A DNA stretch of 64,000 bases from Paenibacillus xylanexedens (GTDB lineage: Bacteria; Bacillota; Bacilli; Paenibacillales; Paenibacillaceae): the NCBI RefSeq assembly GCF_017874615.1, contig NZ_JAGIKV010000002.1:372001-436000 (forward strand), read 5' to 3'. Positions 52,599 to 60,489 of this stretch are shown in pieces. Made by a program: the position numbers and the translations under genes. The notes below the pieces were generated by a model. The model was not told the origin of the DNA. It saw nothing but the letters and a program-made list of their open reading frames with translations, and ran no database searches. Positions within the stretch are counted from its first letter, which is position 1, and each line of letters begins with the position of its first letter.

Positions 52599-53066
52599 TC
52601 AAATATATTTTTCTTTTAATATTTCTATATAGTTGAGTGGGATTCCTGTGATTTTCAAAATGTCTGATACTTCAAATCCCAGTTTTAAAGCGCTTCTTGC
52701 AGTCTTCAAATTATGCTTCACTTTAATTATGCGATCTTTAAGTAATACGTCTCCAAAATCCAGGTAATCATCAGCGATCTCACCATTCAAAAAAAACTCT
52801 ATATCATAGGTTCCTATTTGCTCTTCTATGTAAAAGATATTAATCGAACAAAATACCACTGCTTCGGTTGTATTAAAACTATATTTTAGGTATATGGCAC
52901 GCTCTTCAAGACTTATAAATTCATCATATAACTTTCCCATAAAAGTATCATGATAATCGCTTTTGTTCTCGTCACGCCACTTCCTATAGGTTTTCCAGTA
53001 ATTTTCTTTCGTACGTTTCGTCGCACTATGCTTACTGTCCCATTCAAGTAGAATGTCTTTATTCAC
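52599..53066 (-). CDS. Hypothetical cassette protein, 155 aa
   Basis: Helical, Lys/Glu-rich: SKHSATKRTKENYWKTYRKW, then EEQIGTYDIEFFLNGEIADD and a basic C-terminus. GAGGAG precedes ATG 53066. No family recognised. Cassette ends GTTATAGG/CCTATAAC match. Confidence 0.6.
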   Translation of the reverse strand: MNKDILLEWDSKHSATKRTKENYWKTYRKWRDENKSDYHDTFMGKLYDEFISLEERAIYLKYSFNTTEAVVFCSINIFYIEEQIGTYDIEFFLNGEIADDYLDFGDVLLKDRIIKVKHNLKTARSALKLGFEVSDILKITGIPLNYIEILKEKYI

Positions 53067-53132
53067 TCAATCACTTCTCCTCAAAAAAATATGTTAAATA
53101 AAACAAGTTCTCTTTGTGTGTTTGCTGATTTC

Positions 53133-53248
53133 CTATAACATTCCTGTATTCATGAACCCGGAAGGGGTTGTCTGCCGAAATCCCTCCTCGAAATGCATCC
53201 AGCAGACCAAGGCTCCATCGGAGCCGCGGCTTGAATATTATGTTAGGT
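53133..53248 (-). repeat. attC-like site 13
   Basis: CTATAACATTCCTGTATTCATG ... CTTGAATATTATGTTAGGT. Arms AACCC-GGAAG-GGGTT, GTCTGC/GCAGAC and GGCTCC-ATC-GGAGCC. Confidence 0.88.
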
Positions 53249-53383
53249 GATGTCTGTGTCTTCCTCGAAAAACCTTTCAACTAAACTCCCGTATTCCTCT
53301 CTAACTTTTGAATAACAATTATTGACCATCCTATAGATGAAATCAAAAGGTATATATGTGGTAAACCATCCTTCATTCCCTTC

Positions 53384-53908
53384 TTATATATTCCAGGTAT
53401 ACGAGAGAAAAGGCTCTGAAAGTTCTTTTCCTGCGTCTATCAGGTTATTATAACCATGCACTGCCGAGTTTCTTAAACTATAAATTAAGTTAAACAATGT
53501 AATCTTCTGAAAATATTCTTTATGTTCTGAATCAACATTATCCAAACTGATAAATGATGATATCGGAAGTTCTACTCCATTCTTAACTCTTTCAAGTTTT
53601 CCCTCTATCTTGTCATAATATTTTTGGTATTCATCCTTACTTATTCTACCTATTGAAAAATCATTAATGAACTTGTCAACTTGAATATATTTTAATGTGT
53701 CTTGAAAATGTGAATAGTGTAGCAAAAAGTATCTAAAGTTCGATCCATTAAATCTTGCATTGCTTGAAGAGTGTGGCTTCTCCACAAAATTACTTAAAAA
53801 ATCAAGATAAACAAATATTAGTATGCAAGCTTCATCATAATGTTTTGACCCAATTTCGATTATGTTTTTAAGTTTTTCATCAAAAGTGTCAAAATAGCTA
53901 TATGTCAT
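53384..53908 (-). CDS. HEPN-like protein, first cassette of array 2
   Basis: 174 residues from ATG 53908 (MTYSYFDTFDEKLKN). The C-terminal helix carries LIYSLRNSAVHGYNNL, an RN-x-x-x-H motif of the HEPN ribonuclease fold; the helix DEACILIFVYLDFLSNF is the matching core helix. HEPN proteins often act as toxins cutting RNA in defence or toxin-antitoxin systems; no partner gene is in the cassette. Cassette ends GTTAGGT/ACCTAAC match, and attI C follows. Confidence 0.65.
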   Translation of the reverse strand: MTYSYFDTFDEKLKNIIEIGSKHYDEACILIFVYLDFLSNFVEKPHSSSNARFNGSNFRYFLLHYSHFQDTLKYIQVDKFINDFSIGRISKDEYQKYYDKIEGKLERVKNGVELPISSFISLDNVDSEHKEYFQKITLFNLIYSLRNSAVHGYNNLIDAGKELSEPFLSYTWNI

Positions 53909-53938
53909 TGATAACATTCCCCTCCATACACAGATTTC

Positions 53939-54034
53939 ACCTAACATTAAATTTATGTACTTCCGCAAATACCACACATTCATCGTAATATCTGAACTAC
54001 GTATATGATAACCTATGCGGTAATATTTGCGAAG
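53939..54034 (-). other. attI-like region C
   Basis: ACCTAAC then AATTTATGTACTTCCGCAAA, an inverted repeat CTTCCGCAAATA/TATTTGCGAAG, and TGAACTACGTATATGATAAC. The order matches copies A and B, so this is the likely insertion platform for new cassettes. Confidence 0.7.
54005..54033 (-). promoter_or_regulatory. Candidate cassette promoter Pc, copy C
   Basis: Minus strand TTCGCA, 17 bases, TATCAT, pointing into array 2. The spacer sequence differs from copies A and B while the boxes and the distance do not. Confidence 0.5.
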
Positions 54035-54070
54035 AAAAATTTGGTGAAAAAGGGAGAATTATTAGGATGC

Positions 54071-55113
54071 TCAATCTCCCATGTCCATACGATCCAGTGG
54101 GCTCTGGATACGCTGAACATTTTTCGTGCTGACATGCGTATAGCGCTGTGTTGTTTTTGCACTCGTGTGACCAAGCAGCTCCTGAATGTAGCGCAAGTCT
54201 GTTCCGTTTTCCAGTAAATGCGTAGCGAAGGAGTGCCTTAAGGCATGAATACCAACCTTTTTTACAATACCTGCGCGTTGTCTAGCTTCTGCAAAAACCT
54301 TCTGTACGCTGCGTTCGGTAAGATGCCGATCCGAAGATTGTCCCGGAAATAACCAACGATTGGGTCTATACTCCATAATGTATTCCTGCACAATTTCCCA
54401 AGCTAGGTTAGAGAGAAGAGTTCTCCGATCCTTCTGACCTTTTCCCTGCCGTACAATAAGTCTGACGCTCAATATCCAGATCGCTGCATTGAAGACGAAC
54501 GACTTCGCCAACACGAAGACCAGAAGAATACGTGAGAAACAGAATCGTCTTATGCTTTAGATTGGTAACAGATTTGAGCAGTTGAGCAACTTCTTTTTCT
54601 GACATGACTTCAGGTAATTTTATCTGCTTTTTGGGACGAATATACTGGATTTCTGTAGGATGAAGTAGTACATGTTTGCAATAGAAGCGAATTGCGCTGA
54701 TCGTTTGATTCACGCTTGAATGGGAGATCCCTTGCTCTAGCAAACCTAAACAATACGTCTGAACTTTGGAACTAGTCACATCGGTATCTTTAAGCGCAAG
54801 GCTACTCAGAAAACGTTCGACCTGATTACAATACGCTTTAATTGTTTTACGGCTGTATCCTCGTAATGTTAATGCCTTCTGTAACGGCTCTTTGCTCCAT
54901 GCATTACTTCCCTTGCTAGTTTTCCATTGCTGTAAATCCTCGCTTTCCACCCACAACTCCAGGGCAATCTGAACATATTCTGAATCAAATTGATTCATGA
55001 ACTCCTGTATAGCAGCTGTGGTGTAAGGGATGATCCACACTTTTGGTTTGGATTCCCACCTTCTGCCCTTGATCCGACGAATCCGCTCAATATGTACAGG
55101 GTTATACGGGATT
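54071..55113 (-). pseudogene. Integron-integrase-like tyrosine recombinase, frameshifted
   Basis: Two overlapping frames together encode a full tyrosine recombinase. The first part holds a core-binding domain (LRGYSRKTIKAYCNQVERFL) and catalytic Arg in SSGLRVGEVVRLQ; the second has GKGQKDR (Lys), HALRHSFATHL, LLGHTSAKTT and the Tyr in TQRYTHVS, ending NVQRIQSPLDRM, as IntI does. A frameshift near 54455-54470 (around CAGACTTATTG) breaks it. The N-terminus (YNPVHIERIRRIKGRRWESK) is open from 55113 but lacks an in-frame ATG. It lacks the IntI-specific insertion between the Lys and His motifs. Confidence 0.82.
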
Positions 55114-55195
55114 TAGATGTACAGTAATTCAGCGGAACCTTTTGTTATGATAATCGTCTCATTGGTAGTAGCATGTTATTTCATAGGAAATCATT

Positions 55196-55251
55196 CTGAA
55201 AAACAAAAAGGAAGGCCCTTCTTCATCCCCTAGGGAATCAGACGGCCTTCC
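55196..55251 (-). terminator. Terminator before the recombinase
   Basis: Minus strand GGAAGGCC ... GGCCTTCC with an inner ATTCCCTAGGGGAT stem, then TTTTTGTTTT. It ends transcription from the radical SAM gene and insulates the recombinase; the same structure is at 32562. Confidence 0.85.
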
Positions 55252-55290
55252 GATGCTTTCGGAACATATATATTTGGGTAAAAAGTGAAG

Positions 55291-55495
55291 CGGAGCGCGG
55301 CTTGTGCAGTGGCAAGCCCCGTAAGGGTGAGATGCTGTACCCCAATGGGGTTGCACCGCGTTCATTAGCGCGGTGCTCATCAAAGGCAGCATCACGAACG
55401 GCAAACCGTGATGCCTACAAGAGAAGCGCCACGAAGGCAAAGCCGTGGCGCTCGCTCCCTTGAAGCCGCTGCACCTACATGGCAGCGGCTTCTTC
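55291..55495. repeat. Hairpin cluster, right copy
   Basis: GCACCGCG-TTCATTAG-CGCGGTGC, GCATCACG/CGTGATGC, GCGCCACG-AAGGCAAAGC-CGTGGCGC and GAAGCCGCTGC/GCAGCGGCTTC, opening with CGGCTTGTGCAGTGGCAAG. Related to 47451-47783 in order and sequence. The last hairpin covers the stop codon of the radical SAM gene. Confidence 0.75.
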
Positions 55496-57517
55496 TCCCA
55501 GCGGCAGCGTGTAATACTGCGCCTGCTGCCCTTCATGCTGCTGGTACACAACGACCAGCAGCGTCCGGCCTTTCGCGGCAAGCGGGCTGGCGCCAGCTAG
55601 CACACGCTCAAGCCGGAACGGAAGCACATCCAATACGGTGTGCTTCTGCAGTTCCTTTTCGCCGAGACCAAGGTCGGCGAAAGCACGGGCACCCATGACC
55701 GTCTGTGCGGTCATGGCTGAGGTCATCGGCAACGCACGCGAAGCGTTGCCGTCCACCATGTCCGCCGCTCCATCCGCGGCGGACCCGGTTGCGTCGCCCG
55801 AAGCAAGCGACGCTGCATCCCCGGCTTCGCTGCCGATCACACCCGCCGCATCTGCGGCAGAGTCTTCCTCGGCAGCAGCCGAACTTCCCACAGCGGCACT
55901 CGGACCCGTGCCGCTGCTTTCCAGCCATGCCGTGCCTGCGGCGCCGGCAACACGTGGCAGACGAACGTCTTCTGGACGTTCAGCCAACGTTTTCATATAA
56001 CCCGCCCACTGGTCTTTCTGAAGCGGATCTTCCCACCAGATTTTGCGTGGTTTGTATTTGTGACCGAGGAAATAATCCAGCTTCATCAGGCCGAGCACGA
56101 TATCCATATGCGGCGTATTCCGCGACTCCAGGAAGCTGTGCAGACGAGTAAACAGATCCTCCAGTTGGTGACCAATCTTCTGCCAACCCTGACCTTCCCA
56201 GTAATCCCCAAACGCCTGGAAGAAATCAAACGGTGAGTTAAATTCCTGCTCCATCAGATACTTTAACGTATGGTCCATCCGGTGAGCGTTCCAGTATTTC
56301 TCCAGTACATCCTCCAGCCGCTTTAAGCGTACGATGTCGCTGAACGGCAGCACATCACTGCCCAGAATCTCATACGGCGCGTGATCCATATACGTATAGT
56401 TGTACTTTTCCGCATCCAAACGCAGACCCGTACCACGCAGCATTTTGAGGAATCCAAGCTGAAGCTCTTCCGGCCCCAGTGCAAACACATCGTTAAACGT
56501 CTTGCGGAACGTATTGTAATCTTCCTCCGGCAATCCGGCAATGAGATCCAGATGCTGGTCGATTTTACCACTGGCTTTCACCTTGTTGACCGTACGACTC
56601 AGCTTGGTAAAGTTCTGACGGCGTTTCACCAGTTCATTTGTCGGATCGTTCGTGGACTGAACCCCGATTTCGAAGCGGAATGTGCCCGGTGGCGCATTCT
56701 CTGCCAGATAGTCGAGCACCTCGGGACGCATAATATCCGCCGTAATTTCAAACTGAAACACCGTCCCCTGATGATTCTCGATCAGGAATTTGAACATTTC
56801 AAGTGCATAATCCCGCTTGATGTTAAACGTCCGGTCTACAAACTTGATCAGCTTTGCACCCTTCTCGATCAGGTACAGAATGTCCGACTTCGTCCGCTCA
56901 ATATCGTAATACCGCACGCCGACCTCTATACTGGACAGACAGAACTGGCAACTGAACGGACAGCCCCGACTGGTCTCAAAATAAACAACCCGTTTCCCAA
57001 GCTCCGGGATATCCTCATCAAATCGATGTGGTGACGGCAGATCGTTCAGATCCGCCTTCGGCCGTCCTGGCATGAGAATGACCTCTTCCCCTTTGCGATA
57101 CGCCAGTCCATAGACAAAGTGAAACTTCTTGCTTCCTTCCAGCTCCATCAAAAGCTGATGCAACGTCTCTTCCCCTTCACCCATCACGATGAAATCCACA
57201 TTGGGAATCCGGTTCATCCAATATTCCGTGTCGTAGGACACTTCCGGTCCGCCCAGCAGAATTTTCACGTTCGGCATAACCTTTTTCAGGTTATCAATGA
57301 CCCTGATTGTCTCTTCAATGTTCCAGATGTAACACGAGAAACCAATCACGTCCGCGCCGCGCTGGTACAGATCAGACACAATATTCATCACCGGGTCCTT
57401 GATCGTATACTCCGCCAGGTCAATATCAAAATCCTTCTCACTGTATGCCTTCAGACACCGCAAGGCCAAGGAGGTATGGATGTACTTTGCATTTAATGTA
57501 GAAAGAATAACCTTCAT
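55475..57517 (-). CDS. B12-binding domain radical SAM protein (DUF4080 type)
   Basis: 680 residues. The N-terminal 130 form a cobalamin-binding fold (DVIGFSCYIWNIEETIRVID; ILLGGPEVSYDTE). The radical SAM core has C-x3-C-x2-C in SRGCPFSCQFCLSSIEVG near residue 192, for the 4Fe-4S cluster and S-adenosylmethionine. A C-terminal DUF4080-like region follows, interrupted by an Ala/Gly/Ser-rich insert (about 550-610). Substrate unknown. High GC, unlike the adjacent array. Confidence 0.9.
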   Translation of the reverse strand: MKVILSTLNAKYIHTSLALRCLKAYSEKDFDIDLAEYTIKDPVMNIVSDLYQRGADVIGFSCYIWNIEETIRVIDNLKKVMPNVKILLGGPEVSYDTEYWMNRIPNVDFIVMGEGEETLHQLLMELEGSKKFHFVYGLAYRKGEEVILMPGRPKADLNDLPSPHRFDEDIPELGKRVVYFETSRGCPFSCQFCLSSIEVGVRYYDIERTKSDILYLIEKGAKLIKFVDRTFNIKRDYALEMFKFLIENHQGTVFQFEITADIMRPEVLDYLAENAPPGTFRFEIGVQSTNDPTNELVKRRQNFTKLSRTVNKVKASGKIDQHLDLIAGLPEEDYNTFRKTFNDVFALGPEELQLGFLKMLRGTGLRLDAEKYNYTYMDHAPYEILGSDVLPFSDIVRLKRLEDVLEKYWNAHRMDHTLKYLMEQEFNSPFDFFQAFGDYWEGQGWQKIGHQLEDLFTRLHSFLESRNTPHMDIVLGLMKLDYFLGHKYKPRKIWWEDPLQKDQWAGYMKTLAERPEDVRLPRVAGAAGTAWLESSGTGPSAAVGSSAAAEEDSAADAAGVIGSEAGDAASLASGDATGSAADGAADMVDGNASRALPMTSAMTAQTVMGARAFADLGLGEKELQKHTVLDVLPFRLERVLAGASPLAAKGRTLLVVVYQQHEGQQAQYYTLPLGEEAAAM

Positions 57518-57900
57518 GGTTCACAACCTTTGCCTGGACACCCAGACCATATTTTTTTGGTAAAAAGAAAGCTGCACAGCCATCCTGCCCCGGATGCTGT
57601 TCATCTAAACCTCTTTTGAACTAGCCATTCCATATCTCATGGACATATCCAACTTTTGTCTTTCAAAGAGTGGACACTCTTTTCAAAAAGACATATACAC
57701 CGCACCAAACCAAAAACACAACATACAGTATAAAACCCGCACCTTCAATCTATATGTTGTATACGATACGGTCAGCCATTCCTAACGCCGATGTCCACCC
57801 TTTGAAAGACAATTCGCCACCATTTGTCCACTCTACAGAGACGCGACAACAACTTCAAAGATTAGAAAGTGAAAATTAACAATTCATACTCAATTCACTC

Positions 57901-57948
57901 TTACTCTTACTCTTACTCTTACTCTTACTCTTACTCTTACTCTTACTC
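57901..57948. repeat. Eight tandem TTACTC hexamers after RecQ
   Basis: Eight perfect copies, beginning 10 bases after the RecQ stop on the minus strand (GAGTAA units). An overlapping frame starting at 57951 reads Met then repeating Ser-Lys. Copy number should vary by slippage. Confidence 0.95.
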
Positions 57949-57957
57949 ATTTCATAC

Positions 57958-59838
57958 TCACTCATACTCGTAAAACGCATCATCATCCGTATCCACTTCT
58001 TCGCCCGATTGCTTCTGGAAAAACTCCAGGAACGGCAGTCCGTACTTGCGGTACTTGACCTCACCGACCCCTTTGATATCCAGCATGTCACGTTCTGTCT
58101 GTGGACATACCACACTCATCTCACGCAGGGTCGCATCATTAAAGATAATGTACGATGGTACATGCTCTTTCGCCGCCAGATCACGCCGGATTAGGCGAAG
58201 CTGTTCAAATACCGTCTCATTAACCGCAGATGGCATTGCATCGCGTCCGCGGCGTCCACCATAGTTCGTACCCGAAGCTGTTGCCGCTGTCTTGCGGACA
58301 ACACGCTGCATCACTTCACGCTGGCCTTTGAGCACTTCCACCGCCAGTGGTTGCAGACGCACAACCGGATACTGTCCCTCAGACAGCATCAGATATCCTT
58401 CCGATACCATCACGTTGATGATCTCCGATATCTCGCGCTCTGTCCGATTACCCATCACGCCGTAAGTTGGCAGAGAGTTGAAGCCGTAATCGAGCACTTT
58501 TTTGGCACGAGAGCCTTTGAGTACCGAAGCGACCAGCGATACACCATACCGTTCACGCATGCGGTGTATGCAACTGAATATTTTCTGTGCATCAATCGTC
58601 ATGTCTACCAGCTCGCGGTCGTCCGTACAGGAACTGCAAGTACCGCAAGGTGTATCATCATGCACCTCACCGAAATAATCCAGTTGCGCACTGCGCAGAC
58701 AACGCGTTGTGTAACAGTAATCCACCATCTGTTGCAGCTTCCGGTAATCGTTTTGTTTGCGGTCGCCGTCCATCGGATTCTGCTCAATCAGGAACTTCTG
58801 GGTAATAATGTCCTGTGCCCCGAATAACAGAATACACTGGCTTGGCTCTCCATCCCGGCCTGCACGTCCGGCTTCCTGCACGTATGCCTCCATATTTTTC
58901 GGCATGCTGTTATGAATAACGTAACGCACGTTCGACTTATCAATCCCCATCCCGAACGCATTCGTCGCCACCATCACTCGGATATCATCGTACAAAAAAG
59001 CTTCCTGGCTCTGGGACCGTTCATCGTCCGTCATACCGGCATGGTAGCGTCCTGCCGGCAATCCCGCCTGCAACAAACGCTGATGCAGATCGTCCACGTC
59101 CTTACGGGTCGCGGCGTATATAATACCTGGCTCGCTGGCATGCTCGCGCGCATAATTCAGGACAAAATCCTTCTTGCTCTCGCCGCGCAGCACGCTAAAC
59201 GCCAGATTATCCCGCCCAAGTCCGGTCACATACGTCTGCGGGTCCTGCAAACGCAGCAGCCGCAGAATATCGCCCATGACCTCGGGCGTCGCTGTCGCCG
59301 TAAAGGCCGCAACCACCGGCCGCTCCGGCAAACTATCCACAAACGGCGCTACCGCCAGGTAGCTTGTCCGAAAATCATGCCCCCACTGCGATACACAGTG
59401 GGCCTCATCCACGGCAACGCAAGAGATCGGCAAATAGCCCATCTCCTCGCGGAACCAATCCAGCTCCAGTCGCTCAGGCGCGACATAGAGCAACTTCAAC
59501 TCACCGCGCTGCGCCGCGCGGATGCGATCATTCACTTCTTTGCCGCTCAGTGTACTATTAATATACGCGGCAGCAATTCCGGCGGTCGTCAACGCATCGA
59601 CCTGGTCCTTCATCAATGAGATCAACGGGGAGACAACAAGCGTCAGACCCGAATATAACAGAGCGGGGATCTGATAACAGATCGACTTACCGCCCCCAGT
59701 TGGCATAATACCCAACGTATCTTCACGTTCCAGCAGACTGGCTACAATCTTTTTCTGTCCCTCACGGAAGTCGGGGTAGCCATAATATTTTTGCAGGAGA
59801 CCCTGCGCTTCTTCTAATGTAGGTGTTTGCATACTCAT
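57958..59838 (-). CDS. recQ: RecQ DNA helicase
   Basis: 626 residues with all RecQ motifs: Walker A in [20 protein letters not shown] box in [23 protein letters not shown], and the C-lobe [13 protein letters not shown]. The RQC zinc site follows ([18 protein letters not shown]), then a winged helix and a HRDC domain near the end ([15 protein letters not shown]). AAGGAG lies seven bases before ATG. Unwinds forked and recombination intermediates. Confidence 0.95.
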   Translation of the reverse strand: MSMQTPTLEEAQGLLQKYYGYPDFREGQKKIVASLLEREDTLGIMPTGGGKSICYQIPALLYSGLTLVVSPLISLMKDQVDALTTAGIAAAYINSTLSGKEVNDRIRAAQRGELKLLYVAPERLELDWFREEMGYLPISCVAVDEAHCVSQWGHDFRTSYLAVAPFVDSLPERPVVAAFTATATPEVMGDILRLLRLQDPQTYVTGLGRDNLAFSVLRGESKKDFVLNYAREHASEPGIIYAATRKDVDDLHQRLLQAGLPAGRYHAGMTDDERSQSQEAFLYDDIRVMVATNAFGMGIDKSNVRYVIHNSMPKNMEAYVQEAGRAGRDGEPSQCILLFGAQDIITQKFLIEQNPMDGDRKQNDYRKLQQMVDYCYTTRCLRSAQLDYFGEVHDDTPCGTCSSCTDDRELVDMTIDAQKIFSCIHRMRERYGVSLVASVLKGSRAKKVLDYGFNSLPTYGVMGNRTEREISEIINVMVSEGYLMLSEGQYPVVRLQPLAVEVLKGQREVMQRVVRKTAATASGTNYGGRRGRDAMPSAVNETVFEQLRLIRRDLAAKEHVPSYIIFNDATLREMSVVCPQTERDMLDIKGVGEVKYRKYGLPFLEFFQKQSGEEVDTDDDAFYEYE

Positions 59839-60183
59839 GTAAAGACTCCTTACTTATCACCGGTGTTTTTCCACCAGCTTGGTCCGATCCGATTCTGACA
59901 TCCGAAAGCGGCACATATGCCGCATCCTTGACAACAAAATGGCGTTCTCATGACTTGTCCGTCAAGCAAACGCCGCTCCCTTTAGTTTAACGGCCCAGCC
60001 CCGAATGAGCAACCGCGTTTTACTGTAAAACGTTTGAAGCCCCTTCATCAAAATAAAAACAACCGCCCTGCCCTAGTTGGACAAAACGATTGCATTAACT
60101 TATATTTACGAGCCACACTCATATCACGCTAGTGTATCCGTCCCAATTCATTTGGTGGATCTACTACACCTCATAACTTCACT
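59839..60183. other. Intergenic region, no gene seen
   Basis: Upstream of RecQ; contains its promoter. No conserved frame or stable repeat was recognised. Confidence 0.5.
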
Positions 60184-60489
60184 TTAATCTTTTAACGCCT
60201 CTATCTCAGACTCCGGCTTACCACTGGCCTTTGCAATAACAGAAACTTCGAGCCCTAGTGAGAGGAATTTCTTCGCAATCTCAATCATCTTTCTTTTTTC
60301 CCCTTCTACTAATCCCTTTTCTATCCCCTTGGCTATTCCTTGAGCTATTCCCTTTTCCGTAGCCCACTCAATCATAGAAGCTTCGTCATGTAAATATTTC
60401 TAGCGCTCTTCATACAAACGACGTGCTTCACGATCCTGACTCAAGAACTCCAGCGTATCCATTACTTTCTTAACCCCAGATTCATTCAT
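60184..60489 (-). pseudogene. C-terminal remnant of an Rpn-family nuclease
   Basis: The frame MNESGVKKVMDTLEFLSQDR EARRLYEER is stopped by TAG at 60400-60402, then continues KYLHDEASMIEWATEKGIAQ and a glycine/Lys repeat tail ending PESEIEALKD. This is the C-terminal end of the Rpn/PD-(D/E)XK transposase-like family. The N-terminal nuclease domain is missing. The ATG overlaps the ABC stop (ATGA). A single Gln-to-stop change explains the break. Confidence 0.75.

Larger units (their letters stand above)
47784..54070 (-). mobile_element. Cassette array 2 (integron-like)
   Basis: Six full palindromic sites (49115-53248) plus a half-site at 47784 separate seven units. All genes but one are on the minus strand, reading away from the recombinase at 54071. 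Cassette ends match: GTTAGGT/ACCTAAC, GTTATAGG/CCTATAAC, GTTATCGG/CCGATAAC, GTTAGAT/ATCTAAC and GTTAGCT/AGCTAAC. The array is flanked by related hairpin clusters. Confidence 0.8.

Noticed and set aside
19099..53248. CRISPR-like regularly spaced palindromic repeats
   Set aside because: The repeats are 61-174 bases long, of variable inner sequence, and are 0.7-1.5 kb apart with genes between; no cas genes are present.
54400..54520. Programmed frameshift in the recombinase
   Set aside because: I see no slippery heptamer or following stem at the join, and the N-terminus is also defective, so decay is simpler.
54071..55113. Prophage integrase as an explanation for the recombinase
   Set aside because: No phage structural, lysis or replication genes lie nearby, and three copies of the platform with cassette sites fit an integron-like system better.
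55608..56151. High-GC frames opposite the Ala-rich insert of the radical SAM gene
   Set aside because: They arise from the repetitive Ala/Gly/Ser codons and have no independent signals.
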